Source: Paraburkholderia silviterrae
GTDB lineage: Bacteria; Pseudomonadota; Gammaproteobacteria; Burkholderiales; Burkholderiaceae
DNA length: 64,000 bases
Assembly (NCBI RefSeq): GCF_004353915.1
Contig: NZ_SMRP01000001.1
Span: forward strand, 715,783 to 779,782
Direction of reading: 5' to 3'
In this document: one piece after another, positions 7,912 through 19,103 of the stretch
How positions within the stretch are numbered: the first letter of the stretch is position 1
How the letters are laid out: each line of letters opens with the position of its first letter
The notes under the pieces: generated by a model
Told to the model about the DNA's origin: nothing
The model's database searches: none
What the model saw: the letters and a program-made list of their open reading frames with translations, nothing else
Made by a program: the position numbers and the translations under genes

Positions 7912-8715
7912 ATGAAGCTTTCGAAGCTCTTCTTTACCAGCGTACTTGCCGTATCGGCTTTTAGCCTGACCGCCGTTGCCGCTCATGCGGAAGACCTGCT
8001 GGACAGCGTGAAGCAGGCCGGGGTGCTCAAAGTCGGTCTCGAAGGCACGTATCCGCCCTTCGACTCCCGCAACACCCAGGGTGAACTCGTAGGCTTCGAC
8101 GTCGACGTTGCGAAAGCGGTTGCGGCCAAGCTGGGCGTGAAGCCCGAGTTCATTCCCACCGAATGGAGCGGCATCATCGCGGCGCTGCAAGCCGGCAAAT
8201 TCGACGTGATCGTCAATCAGGTGACCATCACGCCGCAGCGCCAGCAGGCGCTCGATTTCAGCCAGCCCTATACCTATTCCGCAGCCCAGCTGATTCAGCG
8301 CGCCGACGACAAGCGCGAGTTCAAGGCGCTCGACGAATTCAAGGGCGACAAGAAACTCGGCGTGACGCTCGGGACGAACTACGATCAGATGGCGCGCGCC
8401 GTGCCAGGCATCAACGTGCAGACCTATCCGGGTGCACCCGAAAAGCTGCGTGATCTGGCAGCGAAGCGCATCGATGCCACGATCGACGACCGGTTGATGC
8501 TGCCGTATATGATCAAGACTTCACAGTTGCCGCTGCGCCCGGGCGCGGTGCTCCAGGGCGCCAATCAGGAAATGGGCATTCCGTTCCGCAAGGGCAATCC
8601 CAAGTTCGAGAAAGCGATCAACGACGCGCTGACTTCGTTGAAGCAGGACGGGACGCTGAAGAAGATCTCGGAGCACTGGTTCGGAACCGATGTGACGGTG
8701 CCGATCGCGCAGTGA
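7912..8715 (+). CDS. Periplasmic amino-acid (cystine-type) ABC transporter binding protein, FliY/TcyJ-like
   Basis: 267 residues with a Sec signal peptide (MKLSKLFFTSVLAVSAFSLTAVAAHA). The mature protein follows the solute-binding family 3 pattern closely: GVLKVGLEGTYPPF, GFDVDVAKAVAAKLGV, NQVTITPQRQQALDFSQPY, LGTNYDQM and DGTLKKISEHWFGTDV. Length and sequence order are very like E. coli FliY/TcyJ, the cystine-binding protein. No permease or ATPase gene is adjacent, so it must work with a transporter encoded elsewhere. The start at 7912 is chosen over an ATG at 7858 because it begins the signal peptide and is preceded by GGAG. Confidence 0.88.
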   Translation: MKLSKLFFTSVLAVSAFSLTAVAAHAEDLLDSVKQAGVLKVGLEGTYPPFDSRNTQGELVGFDVDVAKAVAAKLGVKPEFIPTEWSGIIAALQAGKFDVIVNQVTITPQRQQALDFSQPYTYSAAQLIQRADDKREFKALDEFKGDKKLGVTLGTNYDQMARAVPGINVQTYPGAPEKLRDLAAKRIDATIDDRLMLPYMIKTSQLPLRPGAVLQGANQEMGIPFRKGNPKFEKAINDALTSLKQDGTLKKISEHWFGTDVTVPIAQ

Positions 8716-8735
8716 TCTTTGAGGGCTTTCACTCG

Positions 8736-8767
8736 CGCACGCCGGCTGGGTAAGTGGTCGGCGTGCG
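8736..8767. terminator. Hairpin between convergent genes
   Basis: CGCACGCCG (8736-8744) pairs perfectly with CGGCGTGCG (8759-8767) across a 14-nt loop, 20 nt after the binding-protein stop. There is no T-run, so termination is only suggested. Confidence 0.35.
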
Positions 8768-8821
8768 GAAAGAGATGAATATGATCGCCCTGTCAATAAG
8801 GATTACGAATATAGTTAGCCA

Positions 8822-9334
8822 CTACCGATAGAAAACATATTCCGCAAGATAAGGCGAGCTGCCAAGCTGGTGCTCTGTCGAACATGGCGCGGACGGCGTC
8901 AGCCCGCCGACAGTATGTACGCGCTGCACATACCGGATTGCCGACAGCGTACCGGCACCGGCCACGCCATGCGTTTCAAGCAAGAGTTGCGGGATGCTTG
9001 CCGGCGTTTCACTGGGTCGTTGCGCAATCACGTGCCCCACAATACGGCTGCCGTCCTCGGCTTCCCATGAAGGCCCTGCGCCGTGCCGAACCACCGCGTG
9101 ACCGCTCGCATCGAAAAGCGTTGCCTGCGGGCTCTTGAACACCCATCCCAGACGATGCTGCGCGTCGTACTCACACGCATAGTTCTGCACGCCCGACGCG
9201 TTCAGCGTCATCACGCGTTCTGCCTGCGGTGGATCGATGGATGCGCCGGCAGGGCCAGCAGGCGGCATTGCACACGCCCCCAGTATCGATACAACGGCAG
9301 CAGCCAAGCCTGATTGCAAAGCATTTCTGAGCAT
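8822..9334 (-). CDS. DUF3455 family lipoprotein
   Basis: 170 residues. The N-terminus is a lipoprotein signal with lipobox LGAC (Cys21). The remainder matches DUF3455: YACEYDAQHRLGWVF, PQATLFDASGHAVVRHGAGPSWEAEDGS, and the C-terminal GTLSAIRYVQRVHTVGG with a late Cys. It is probably anchored to the inner leaflet of the outer membrane or the periplasmic face. The biochemical role is unknown; the family is common in Burkholderia and fungi. It converges with the binding-protein gene. Confidence 0.8.
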   Translation of the reverse strand: MLRNALQSGLAAAVVSILGACAMPPAGPAGASIDPPQAERVMTLNASGVQNYACEYDAQHRLGWVFKSPQATLFDASGHAVVRHGAGPSWEAEDGSRIVGHVIAQRPSETPASIPQLLLETHGVAGAGTLSAIRYVQRVHTVGGLTPSAPCSTEHQLGSSPYLAEYVFYR

Positions 9335-9650
9335 GGTTTTTCACCCCAGTGAAATGAAGCACGACCCAATGCGTTGACCGATCAGCCAACTCGCCAGTCG
9401 ACTCCGCTAGCCGCGATAGTACGCGCGCTCTTCCATATGCCTCGGTTTCACGCTCGAAACCCACGCGACCAGAAAGTGGCCGCATGCGGCCAAACGCGGT
9501 TTGGCAATACCCACGCCACTGCCCTCATGCGTCAATTCCACGCACCCGCCCATCCGCTGCCCGCCCCGGCAACCCGTCCCCACCGCACACCCCATCTGCA
9601 TCAACCCGCCGTTGCCCGATTGGCCACCCAACCCCCGTCATCGCCGTTAC
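9335..9650. other. Intergenic region upstream of feoA
   Basis: 316 bp without a convincing gene; the open frames are Pro/His/Arg-rich shadows. It should hold the promoter of the DUF3455 gene on one side and feo regulatory DNA on the other. Confidence 0.5.
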
Positions 9651-9669
9651 AATGAGAACCGTTCTCATT
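9651..9669 (+). promoter_or_regulatory. Fur box upstream of feoA
   Basis: AATGAGAAC-C-GTTCTCATT is a perfect 19-bp palindrome lying 20 bp before the feoA start and overlapping a TACAAT (9648-9653) that could be the -10. It fits the betaproteobacterial Fur site (AATGAGAAT-like arms), so repression by iron-loaded Fur is expected. Confidence 0.8.
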
Positions 9670-9689
9670 TCAAGACGACAAGAATCCCC

Positions 9690-9947
9690 ATGCGGCTGAC
9701 CGACCTGACCAAGGGCGCCACTGCCTATGTCGAGCGCGTCGATGACGCCTCGGCCCGCGACCCCATCGCCCAGCGCCTGCGCGATCTCGGCTTCGTCCCC
9801 GGTGAGCCCGTGCGCGTCGTCGCGCGCGCGCCGTGGGGCGCCGATCCGCTGCTCGTGCAGATCGGCTCGACGCGCTTCGCGCTGCGACGCGCGGAGGCGC
9901 AGCGCGTCAGCGTGAGCCTGAATGCCGGCGCGGGAGCCGCCGCATGA
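9690..9947 (+). CDS. feoA: Ferrous iron transport protein A
   Basis: 85 residues, an SH3-like small cytosolic protein needed for FeoB-dependent Fe(II) uptake. Visible family features are LTKGATAYVERV at the front, RLRDLGFVPGEPVRVVARAPWG in the middle and the closing FALRRAEAQRVSV strand. Its stop overlaps the feoB start by the ATGA tetranucleotide, so the two are translationally coupled. A longer open frame reaching back to 9501 runs through the Fur box and is rejected. Expression should be iron-repressed. Confidence 0.92.
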   Translation: MRLTDLTKGATAYVERVDDASARDPIAQRLRDLGFVPGEPVRVVARAPWGADPLLVQIGSTRFALRRAEAQRVSVSLNAGAGAAA

Positions 9948-11797
9948 GCCAGGCACCGCTGCGCATCGCCCTCGTCGGCAATCCCAATTGCGGCAAGACC
10001 GCGCTATTCAACCTGCTCACGGGCGCACGCCAGAAGGTGGCGAACTATGCGGGCGTGACGGTCGAGCGCAAGGAAGGCCGCTTCGCCACGCCCACGGGCC
10101 GCCATATTCAGGTGCTCGATCTGCCCGGCGCCTACAGTTTCGATTCGACCAGCCCCGACGAGCGCGTCACTCACGACGTGCTGCTCGGCCGCTATCCGGG
10201 CGAGGCGGCGCCCGACCTGATCGTCTGCGTCGCCGACGCCACCAATCTGCGCCTGCATCTGCGCTTCGTGCTCGAGGTCAAGCGCATGGGCCGTCCGGTC
10301 GTGCTCGCGCTCAACATGATGGACGCCGCGAAACGCCGGGGCATTCAGGTGAACGTCGCCACACTCTCGCGCGAGCTTGGCATGCCCGTGGTCGAGACCG
10401 TGGCCGTGCGGCGCGGCGGCGCCCAGGCGCTCATCGACCTGATCGACCGGGTGGGCACGGATGCGGCGCCCGCCTCGCATGAGGGCGGCACGAGCCAGAA
10501 CGACGACGCCGACCTGCACGCCACGGTGCGGCGCATCCTCGCCGACGCCGTGACCATGCCGCGCGCCACCGACGCGCGCGACGACGCCATCGACCGCTTC
10601 GCGCTGCATCCGGTGTTAGGCCCGCTGATTCTCGCGGTGGTGATGTTCCTCGTGTTCCAGGCCGTCTATTCGCTCGGCAAGCCGCTCACCGACGCCATCG
10701 GCGACGGCTTCGGCTGGCTTGGCGGCGTCGTGGGCGCGGCGCTGCCCGACGGCCCGCTGCGCAGCCTCGTCACCGACGCCCTTTTCGGTGGAGTAGGCAC
10801 CGTGCTCGGCTTTTTGCCCGAGATTCTCGTGCTGTTCTTCTTCATCCTCGTGCTGGAGGAATCGGGCTATCTGCCGCGCGCGGCCTTCCTGCTCGACCGC
10901 ATGATGGTCTCGGTCGGCTTGACGGGCCGCTCGTTCATTCCGCTCCTGTCGAGCTTCGCCTGCGCGATTCCCGGCGTGATGGGCACGCGCAGCATCTCCG
11001 ATCCGCGCGACCGGCTCGCCACGATACTCGTCGCGCCGCTCATGACGTGCTCGGCGCGCCTGCCCGTCTACGCGCTCTTGATCGGCGCGTTCATTCCGCA
11101 CCGGCTGATCTTCGGCGTGTTCAATCTGCAGGGGCTCGTGCTGTTCGCGCTCTACGCGGCCGGCATCGTGGGCGCCATGGCGGTGGGCTGGGTGATGAAG
11201 AAGCTGCGCCGCGACCGCGGCGAGCACGCGCTGCTGATGGAATTGCCTTCGTACCGCCTGCCGCGCGCGCGCGACGTCGCAATCGGCTTGTGGGAACGCG
11301 GCTCGATCTTCCTGAAGCGTCTCACCGGCATCATCCTCGCACTGACTGTGCTGATGTGGTTCATCTCCACGTTCCCCTCGCCGCCCGATGGCGCGACGCA
11401 GCCGGCCATCGACTATACGATCGCGGGCTATCTCGGCCGCGCGCTGCAATGGCCGTTCGCGCCGCTCGGCTTCAACTGGCAGATGAGCCTCGCGCTGATC
11501 CCCGCGTTCGCCGCACGCGAAACGGCAGTGGCCGCGCTCGCGACGGTCTATTCGGTGGCGAGCGGCGATGGCGACATCGTCGCGCTCGGCCACACGCTCG
11601 CGCAGAATTTTTCGCTGGCCAGCGCGCTTTCGCTGATGGTGTGGTTCGCGTTCGCGCCGCAGTGCATGTCGACGCTCGCCGTGATCCGCCGCGAAACGCG
11701 TTCCTGGCGCGCCGTGGTGATCTCGTTCAGCTATATGTTCGTGGTGGCCTACGCGGCCTCGTTCGTCACGTACCAGATCGCGAGCCGCTTCGTATGA
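9944..11797 (+). CDS. feoB: Ferrous iron transporter FeoB
   Basis: 617 residues. The N-terminal cytosolic G domain has G1 GNPNCGKT (residues 11-18), G3 DLPGAYS and G4 NMMD; it is followed by a short GDI-like spacer and a membrane core of about eight helices with GFLPEILVLFFF, LSSFACAIPGVMGTRS and LMTCSARLPVYALLIGAF, the Cys-containing segments typical of FeoB. It imports Fe(II) through the inner membrane using GTP (or NTP) hydrolysis. It is shorter than the 773-residue E. coli protein mainly in the periplasmic and C-terminal parts, as in other beta-proteobacteria. Overlaps feoA and the next gene by ATGA. Confidence 0.95.
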   Translation: MSQAPLRIALVGNPNCGKTALFNLLTGARQKVANYAGVTVERKEGRFATPTGRHIQVLDLPGAYSFDSTSPDERVTHDVLLGRYPGEAAPDLIVCVADATNLRLHLRFVLEVKRMGRPVVLALNMMDAAKRRGIQVNVATLSRELGMPVVETVAVRRGGAQALIDLIDRVGTDAAPASHEGGTSQNDDADLHATVRRILADAVTMPRATDARDDAIDRFALHPVLGPLILAVVMFLVFQAVYSLGKPLTDAIGDGFGWLGGVVGAALPDGPLRSLVTDALFGGVGTVLGFLPEILVLFFFILVLEESGYLPRAAFLLDRMMVSVGLTGRSFIPLLSSFACAIPGVMGTRSISDPRDRLATILVAPLMTCSARLPVYALLIGAFIPHRLIFGVFNLQGLVLFALYAAGIVGAMAVGWVMKKLRRDRGEHALLMELPSYRLPRARDVAIGLWERGSIFLKRLTGIILALTVLMWFISTFPSPPDGATQPAIDYTIAGYLGRALQWPFAPLGFNWQMSLALIPAFAARETAVAALATVYSVASGDGDIVALGHTLAQNFSLASALSLMVWFAFAPQCMSTLAVIRRETRSWRAVVISFSYMFVVAYAASFVTYQIASRFV

Positions 11798-12111
11798 GCA
11801 CGAGTCTCGTTCTTCAGTATGTGGTCATTGCACTGCTCGTGGCCGCAAGCCTGTGGACGGCGCTGCGCAAGCTTGCGCCCAGGACGACCGCACGTTGGCA
11901 AGCCGCCGCCGCGGCTGCGCTGCTGCGGCCGCAACGCGGTGCATTCGCGCAACGCATAGGCCGCCTCGTGCAGCCGAAAGGCGCTACCGGCAATTGCGGC
12001 GACGGCTGCGGCACGTGCGGAACCTGCGGGCCGACCAATGCGCCTGCCGATGCACGCGCCGATGCCTCCTCGCGCGAGCAACCCGTTACGTTCCACGCGC
12101 GCCGTAAATAA
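11794..12111 (+). CDS. DUF6587-type Cys-rich membrane protein of the feo operon
   Basis: 105 residues: one N-terminal membrane helix (VLQYVVIALLVAASLWTAL), a basic linker and a Cys cluster GNCGDGCGTCGTCG near residue 70, then a polar tail. The start overlaps the feoB stop by ATGA, which ties it to FeoB. It occupies the place that FeoC has in enterobacteria but has no winged helix. The spaced Cys residues could bind iron or an Fe-S cluster; that role is inferred from context only. Confidence 0.75.
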   Translation: MSTSLVLQYVVIALLVAASLWTALRKLAPRTTARWQAAAAAALLRPQRGAFAQRIGRLVQPKGATGNCGDGCGTCGTCGPTNAPADARADASSREQPVTFHARRK

Positions 12112-12151
12112 GCGCGTCACTTGTTTCGGCTACACTCGCGGCAGCAAGGTC

Positions 12152-12180
12152 GCCCGTGCGAGCGCGCCGTCTGCACGGGC
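12152..12180. other. GC-rich hairpin after the feo operon
   Basis: GCCCGTGC (12152-12159) and GCACGGGC (12173-12180) form a perfect 8-bp stem with a 13-nt loop, 40 nt after the last feo gene. No T-run follows. It may act as an mRNA 3' stabiliser or weak terminator. Confidence 0.35.
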
Positions 12181-12239
12181 GCAGTGAAGCGCATCGTGCG
12201 CCCCATTCCCGAATTGCCCGACTCTCCCGTTTAGCGCCG

Positions 12240-13022
12240 ATGCCTCACGTCTTCTCTGCCGTCTCTCGCTCCCGGTCTGCTTTCGCAGCGCTTTTCGTTG
12301 CGCTCATTGGAGCGCTCGCCGCCACCGGCTGCGTGCGTCTTTCCGCGCTCGACGCAAACGGGCTCTGGAAAGTCGTTGGCGAACAATGCGTGCCGAACGC
12401 GCGCGACAGGGGCGACCCCGGCCCGTGCACGACGGTGGACTTCCAGAAGCGCTATGCGGTGCTCAAGGACATCAACGGACGCGCACAGTATCTGCTGATT
12501 CCGACCGACCGCGTATCGGGCATCGAAAGCGCCGAGATTCTCTATGGCGGTTCGCCCGAGTATTGGGTGGGGGCATGGGCCGCAGGGCGCTACGTGGACG
12601 CCAAACTGAAAGCGACGCTCGCTCCCACCCAGCTCGGCCTCGAAATCAACTCGTCGCAGCGGCGCTCGCAGGACCAGTTGCATATCCACGTCGATTGCAT
12701 GCGCAACGACATTGCCGATGCGCTCGCGCCGTATCGGCACGACACACCCGGCACGTGGCGCTGGACGACGCTGGACGGCAAGCGCTACCGCGTCACACGC
12801 GTGACGCGTCTCGACGACGGCGGCAATCCGTTCCGCGTGGTCGCACGCGACCTGGGCGCGCAGCAAAGCATGGCAGTGCAAACGATCCTCGTGACCGGCG
12901 CCGGCCCCGACACCGCGCGCGATGGCTGGCTCGTCGTCAACAGCGGGCTGGACGTGGAAGGCGGCACCGGCACCGCCGAAGGCCTGCTCGATCATTCGTG
13001 CGCGCTCGCGCGCGCGCAATAA
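12240..13022 (+). CDS. cdh: CDP-diacylglycerol diphosphatase
   Basis: 260 residues. It hydrolyses CDP-diacylglycerol to phosphatidate and CMP in phospholipid turnover. The N-terminal hydrophobic segment (AALFVALIGALAATGC) is a membrane anchor or lipoprotein-type signal, placing the domain in the periplasm. The family signature is DANGLWKVVGEQCVPN, then CTTVDF, LLIPTDRVSGIES, INSSQRRSQDQLHIHVDCM (HIH of the HIT-like active site, around residues 146-148) and the late HSCAL. The length agrees with E. coli Cdh (about 250). No clear ribosome-binding site; the ATG at 12240 is chosen because it begins the signal segment. Confidence 0.88.
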   Translation: MPHVFSAVSRSRSAFAALFVALIGALAATGCVRLSALDANGLWKVVGEQCVPNARDRGDPGPCTTVDFQKRYAVLKDINGRAQYLLIPTDRVSGIESAEILYGGSPEYWVGAWAAGRYVDAKLKATLAPTQLGLEINSSQRRSQDQLHIHVDCMRNDIADALAPYRHDTPGTWRWTTLDGKRYRVTRVTRLDDGGNPFRVVARDLGAQQSMAVQTILVTGAGPDTARDGWLVVNSGLDVEGGTGTAEGLLDHSCALARAQ

Positions 13023-13137
13023 CGCGGTGTGCGACGCTCACACCACATCGTCCTCGCGCGCCAGACGCGCCAACATCAATGCATGGAACCGGATTGCGGT
13101 GGCGTTGCAATTTGCGCCGCCGGTGAAAGAGGAGGCG

Positions 13138-13170
13138 CAAAAAAAGGCGTTTCGCTCTCGCGAAACGCCC
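13138..13170 (-). terminator. Intrinsic terminator of the liu operon
   Basis: On the minus strand GGCGTTTCGC pairs with GCGAAACGCC across TCTC/GAGA and is followed by seven T (plus-strand A-run 13139-13145), 36 nt after the liuD stop. Confidence 0.85.
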
Positions 13171-13205
13171 CAAGGTAAAACTCTCAGGTCTTCACTTTCA
13201 AACTA

Positions 13206-15215
<2,010 letters not shown>

Positions 15216-15250
15216 AGGAAGTCTCGCAATCGTTCTGGTGCGCCTGTCAT

Positions 15251-16048
15251 TCACGCCGGATCACGCCAGCGTGGCGTGCGCTTCTCGAGGAACGACGACA
15301 CGCCGTCGCGTCCCTCCTCGCTCGCGCGGATGCGCGCAATCCGCACAGCCGTGTCTTCGATCAGCGCGTCGTCCAGCGTCTCGCCCGCGATGTCCTGCAC
15401 GAGCTGCTTGCACTCGCGCACCGCGTTCGGGCTGTTCGCGCTGAGCGTGTCGGCAATGCGCTCAACGGTGGCGTCGAGCTCGGCCGCGCTCACCGCTTCG
15501 CTCACGAGGCCGAGGCGCAGCGCGGTCGCGCAATCGAATGCCTCCGCCGTCACGAAGTAGCGGCGCGAAGCCTGCTCGCCGAGCGCACGGATCACGTACG
15601 GCGCAATGGTCGCGGGCATCAGCCCAAGGCGCGCCTCGGAAAGGCAGAAGTGCACCGTCTCCACGGCCACGACGATATCGGCCGCGCACACGAGGCCCAT
15701 GCCGCCCGCGTAGGCATCGCCATGCACGCGCGCGATCACAGGCTTCGGGCAGCGGTAGACGGCCGAGAGCATGTGCGCGAGACGCAGTGCGTCGGCGCGG
15801 TTCTCTTCGTCGGAGTAGCCGGCCATCTTGCGCATCCAGTTCAAGTCCGCGCCCGCGCAGAAAGCCTTGCCGTTGCCCGCGAGCACGATGGCGCGCACAT
15901 CGTCGCGCGCGCCGAGCGCGGTGAAGGCCGCGGTCACGTCGGCGATCATCGTCTCGTTGAACGCGTTGCGCACGTCGGGGCGATTGAGCGTGACGGTCGC
16001 GACATGGCCCGTCACATCGACCAGCAGCGTTTCGTATTGCATCGTCAT
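15251..16048 (-). CDS. liuC: Methylglutaconyl-CoA hydratase (enoyl-CoA hydratase family)
   Basis: 265 residues, crotonase fold. Visible are VATVTLNRPDVRNAFNETM, the oxyanion-hole region AGNGKAFCAGADLNWMRKMAGYS, and the second half HGDAYAGGMGLVCAADIVVA with the SEARLGLMPATIAPYV segment, where the catalytic Glu of hydratases lies. In the leucine pathway it hydrates 3-methylglutaconyl-CoA to HMG-CoA. Function is assigned from its position between liuB and liuD, 20 nt after liuB; sequence alone would only say enoyl-CoA hydratase. Start at 16048 (an internal ATG at 16042 is possible). Confidence 0.9.
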   Translation of the reverse strand: MTMQYETLLVDVTGHVATVTLNRPDVRNAFNETMIADVTAAFTALGARDDVRAIVLAGNGKAFCAGADLNWMRKMAGYSDEENRADALRLAHMLSAVYRCPKPVIARVHGDAYAGGMGLVCAADIVVAVETVHFCLSEARLGLMPATIAPYVIRALGEQASRRYFVTAEAFDCATALRLGLVSEAVSAAELDATVERIADTLSANSPNAVRECKQLVQDIAGETLDDALIEDTAVRIARIRASEEGRDGVSSFLEKRTPRWRDPA

Positions 16049-16068
16049 GTCTTCTTCTCCACGCGCGC

Positions 16069-17676
16069 TTACATGCGGAACACGCCGAAGCGCGTATCCT
16101 CGATCGGCGCGTTCATCGTGGCCGAAAGCCCGAGGCCGAGCACGTCGCGCGTCTGGGCCGGATCGATCACGCCGTCGTCCCACAGGCGCGCGCTCGCATA
16201 GTACGGATGCCCCTGGCGCTCGTACTGGTCGCGAATCGGCTGCTTGAATGCCTCTTCCTCTTCCGCGCTCCACGAGCCGCCCTTGCCTTCGATACCGTCG
16301 CGGCGCACCGTGGCGAGCACGGAGGCGGCCTGTTCGCCGCCCATCACCGAAATGCGCGCGTTCGGCCACATCCACAAGAAGCGCGGCGAGTATGCACGGC
16401 CGCACATGCCGTAATTGCCCGCGCCGAACGAGCCGCCGATGATGACCGTGAACTTCGGCACCTTCGCCGTCGCCACCGCCGTCACCATCTTCGCGCCGTT
16501 GCGCGCGATGCCTTCGTTCTCGTACTTGCGGCCCACCATGAAGCCCGTGATGTTCTGCAGGAACACGAGCGGAATCTTGCGCTGGCAGCACAGCTCGATG
16601 AAATGCGTGCCCTTGAGCGCCGACTCGGAAAAGAGGATGCCGTTGTTCGCGATGATCCCGACCGGATGACCCCAGATGTGCGCGAAGCCCGTGACGAGCG
16701 TCGTGCCGTAGCGCGCCTTGAATTCGTCGAAGGCGGAATCGTCGACGATGCGCGCGATCACTTCGCGCACGTCGAAAGGCTTGCGCGTGTCCACGGGAAT
16801 CACGCCGTAGAGGCTCCTGGCGTCGTAACGCGGCGGCAGCGGCTCGCGCATCACGACAGGCGGCGTCTTCGTGCGATTGAGATTGCCGACGATCGAACGC
16901 GCGATTGAAAGCGCATGCGCATCGTTCTGCGCGAGATGATCGGCCACGCCCGAAAGACGCGTATGCACGTCACCGCCGCCGAGGTCTTCGGCGCTCACTT
17001 CCTCGCCGGTTGCGGCCTTCACGAGCGGCGGGCCGCCGAGAAAAATCGTGCCCTGGTTCTTCACGATGATCGACTCGTCGCTCATCGCCGGCACGTAGGC
17101 GCCGCCCGCCGTGCACGAGCCCATCACCACGGCGATCTGCGGGATGTCCTGCGACGAGAGATTCGCCTGGTTGTAGAAGATGCGGCCGAAGTGGTCGCGA
17201 TCTGGGAAGACGTCGTCCTGGTTCGGCAGGTTCGCGCCGCCCGAGTCGACCAGATACACGCAAGGCAGGTTGTTTTCCTGCGCGATTTCCTGCGCGCGCA
17301 CGTGCTTCTTCACGGTGACGGGATAGTACGTGCCGCCCTTCACGGTCGCGTCGTTGCAGACGATCACGCACTCCTGGCCCGCGATGCGCCCGATGCCCGT
17401 GATGATGCCCGCGCCCGGCGCGTCGTCGTTATACATGCCGTAGGCCGCGAGCTGCGAAAGCTCGAGAAACGGCGTGCCCGGGTCGAGCAGTTGCGCGATG
17501 CGCTCGCGCGGCAACAGCTTGCCGCGCGAGACGTGCTTGTCGCGCGCAGCCTCGCCGCCGCCGAGCGACAGCTTCTGGATCTTCTCGCGCAAGTCCGCGA
17601 CCAGCACTTCGAGCGCGGCTGAATTCGTCTTGAAGTCATCCGAGCGCGGATTGAGTTTCGATTCGATGATCGGCAT
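16069..17676 (-). CDS. liuB: Methylcrotonyl-CoA carboxylase, carboxyltransferase beta subunit
   Basis: 535 residues, the usual length of the family. The carboxyltransferase N and C domains are complete: the opening [72 protein letters not shown], then [18 protein letters not shown] and [16 protein letters not shown] with the oxyanion-hole glycines. It transfers the carboxyl group from biotin on LiuD to 3-methylcrotonyl-CoA. CCTGAGGAACC precedes the ATG. Second gene of the operon, 25 nt after liuA. Confidence 0.95.
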   Translation of the reverse strand: MPIIESKLNPRSDDFKTNSAALEVLVADLREKIQKLSLGGGEAARDKHVSRGKLLPRERIAQLLDPGTPFLELSQLAAYGMYNDDAPGAGIITGIGRIAGQECVIVCNDATVKGGTYYPVTVKKHVRAQEIAQENNLPCVYLVDSGGANLPNQDDVFPDRDHFGRIFYNQANLSSQDIPQIAVVMGSCTAGGAYVPAMSDESIIVKNQGTIFLGGPPLVKAATGEEVSAEDLGGGDVHTRLSGVADHLAQNDAHALSIARSIVGNLNRTKTPPVVMREPLPPRYDARSLYGVIPVDTRKPFDVREVIARIVDDSAFDEFKARYGTTLVTGFAHIWGHPVGIIANNGILFSESALKGTHFIELCCQRKIPLVFLQNITGFMVGRKYENEGIARNGAKMVTAVATAKVPKFTVIIGGSFGAGNYGMCGRAYSPRFLWMWPNARISVMGGEQAASVLATVRRDGIEGKGGSWSAEEEEAFKQPIRDQYERQGHPYYASARLWDDGVIDPAQTRDVLGLGLSATMNAPIEDTRFGVFRM

Positions 17677-17701
17677 CTCGTGGTTCCTCAGGAGGGCGAA
17701 A

Positions 17702-18883
17702 TCAAGCGGTTTCCGCGAACAGCTCGCGGCCGATCAGCATGCGGCGAATCTCGCTCGTGCCCGCGCCGATTTCGTAGAGCTTCGCGTCGCGCCAGAGACG
17801 CCCGACCGGATATTCGTTGATATAGCCGTTGCCGCCGAGGATCTGGATGGCCTCGCCGGCCATCCACGTAGCCTTTTCGGCGGTGTAGAGAATCACGCCG
17901 GCGCAGTCCTTGCGCACCTGGCGCACATGATCCGTGCCGATCGTGTCGAGCTGACGGCCCACTGCGTAGAGATACGCGCGGCACGCCTGGAACGTCGTAT
18001 AGAGGTCGGCGACCTTGCCCTGGATGAGCTGGAATTCGCCGATGGCCTGGCCGAACTGCTTGCGCTCGTGAATGTACGGCACGACCGAATCCATCACGGC
18101 GGCCATGATGCCCGTGGGGCCGCCCGCGAGCACGGCGCGCTCGTAGTCGAGGCCGCTCATGAGCACCTTCACGCCGCCGTTGAGCTGGCCGAGGATATTT
18201 TCTTCGGGCACCTCAACATCCTGGAACACGAGCTCGCCCGTATGCGAGCCGCGCATGCCGAGCTTGTCGAGCTTTTGCGCCACGGAAAAGCCCTTCATGC
18301 CCTTCTCGACGATAAACGCCGTGATGCCGCGCGGGCCCGCTTCGAGATCGGTCTTCGCATAGACCACGAGCGTGTCGCAATCCGGGCCGTTGGTGATCCA
18401 CATCTTCGTGCCGTTAAGCACGTATTTGTCGCCCTTTTTATCGGCGCGCAGCTTCATGCTGACGACGTCGGAGCCGGCGTTCGGCTCGCTCATCGCAAGC
18501 GCGCCCACGTGCTCGCCCGAGACGAGCTTGGGCAGGTACTTGCGCTTTTGCGCCTCGGTGCCGTTGCGGTGGATCTGGTTCACGCACAGGTTCGAATGCG
18601 CGCCGTACGACAGGCCGACCGAAGCCGAGGCGCGCGAGATCTCTTCCATCGCCACCATGTGCGCCGTGTAGCCCATGTTCGCGCCGCCGTATTCTTCGGA
18701 GACGGTCATGCCGAGCACGCCCAGGTCGCCGAACTTGCGCCAGAGGTCCATCGGGAACTGGTCGGTGCGGTCGATCTCGCCCGCGCGCGAGGCGATTTCC
18801 TTGGCCGCGAAGTTCTGGATGCTGTCGCGCAGCATTTCGACTTCTTCGCCAAGCGGGAACTGCAAACCGGGTACGTTGCTCAT
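17702..18883 (-). CDS. liuA: Isovaleryl-CoA dehydrogenase
   Basis: 393 residues from [18 protein letters not shown], with AGGAG nine nt upstream. An acyl-CoA dehydrogenase of the isovaleryl type: [37 protein letters not shown], the FAD motif [33 protein letters not shown], the [20 protein letters not shown] helix with the Glu in the position used as catalytic base by isovaleryl-CoA dehydrogenases, and the C-terminal [32 protein letters not shown]. It oxidises isovaleryl-CoA to 3-methylcrotonyl-CoA and passes electrons to ETF. First gene of liuABCD; the promoter region to its right holds an operator-like palindrome. Confidence 0.95.
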   Translation of the reverse strand: MSNVPGLQFPLGEEVEMLRDSIQNFAAKEIASRAGEIDRTDQFPMDLWRKFGDLGVLGMTVSEEYGGANMGYTAHMVAMEEISRASASVGLSYGAHSNLCVNQIHRNGTEAQKRKYLPKLVSGEHVGALAMSEPNAGSDVVSMKLRADKKGDKYVLNGTKMWITNGPDCDTLVVYAKTDLEAGPRGITAFIVEKGMKGFSVAQKLDKLGMRGSHTGELVFQDVEVPEENILGQLNGGVKVLMSGLDYERAVLAGGPTGIMAAVMDSVVPYIHERKQFGQAIGEFQLIQGKVADLYTTFQACRAYLYAVGRQLDTIGTDHVRQVRKDCAGVILYTAEKATWMAGEAIQILGGNGYINEYPVGRLWRDAKLYEIGAGTSEIRRMLIGRELFAETA

Positions 18884-18949
18884 CCTGTGTCTCCTGTGTA
18901 GGGCGCGGGCGTTCTCGCGAGTGACGCGACTTGCCCCTTGGGGACACAT

Positions 18950-18977
18950 TTCACGCCACATTTACGTTAACGTCAAT
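18950..18977 (-). promoter_or_regulatory. Candidate liuA promoter and operator
   Basis: TTTACGTTAACGTCAAT (18961-18977) contains the perfect palindrome ACGTTAACGT (18964-18973). On the minus strand TTGACG (18976-18971) can serve as -35 and TGAAAT, 17 nt further, as -10, so the palindrome covers the -35 and spacer. The palindrome resembles operators described upstream of leucine/isovalerate (liu) operons in proteobacteria; the protein that binds here is not known from sequence, the divergent TetR being the local candidate. Confidence 0.55.
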
Positions 18978-19103
18978 AGAAATTTTTGAGTAACGCTCAG
19001 ATTTCTTGTAATCTCCACTTCATAGCGCTTTCAACGTGTTGCAAAGCGTGAAACATCGTGCATAATTGGGACGAATCCCGCCGTAAACTGAACCTTACTC
19101 AGA

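Noticed and set aside
9374..9655. 93-codon plus-strand frame upstream of feoA
   Set aside because: Pro/His/Arg-rich, no ribosome-binding site, and runs into the Fur box.
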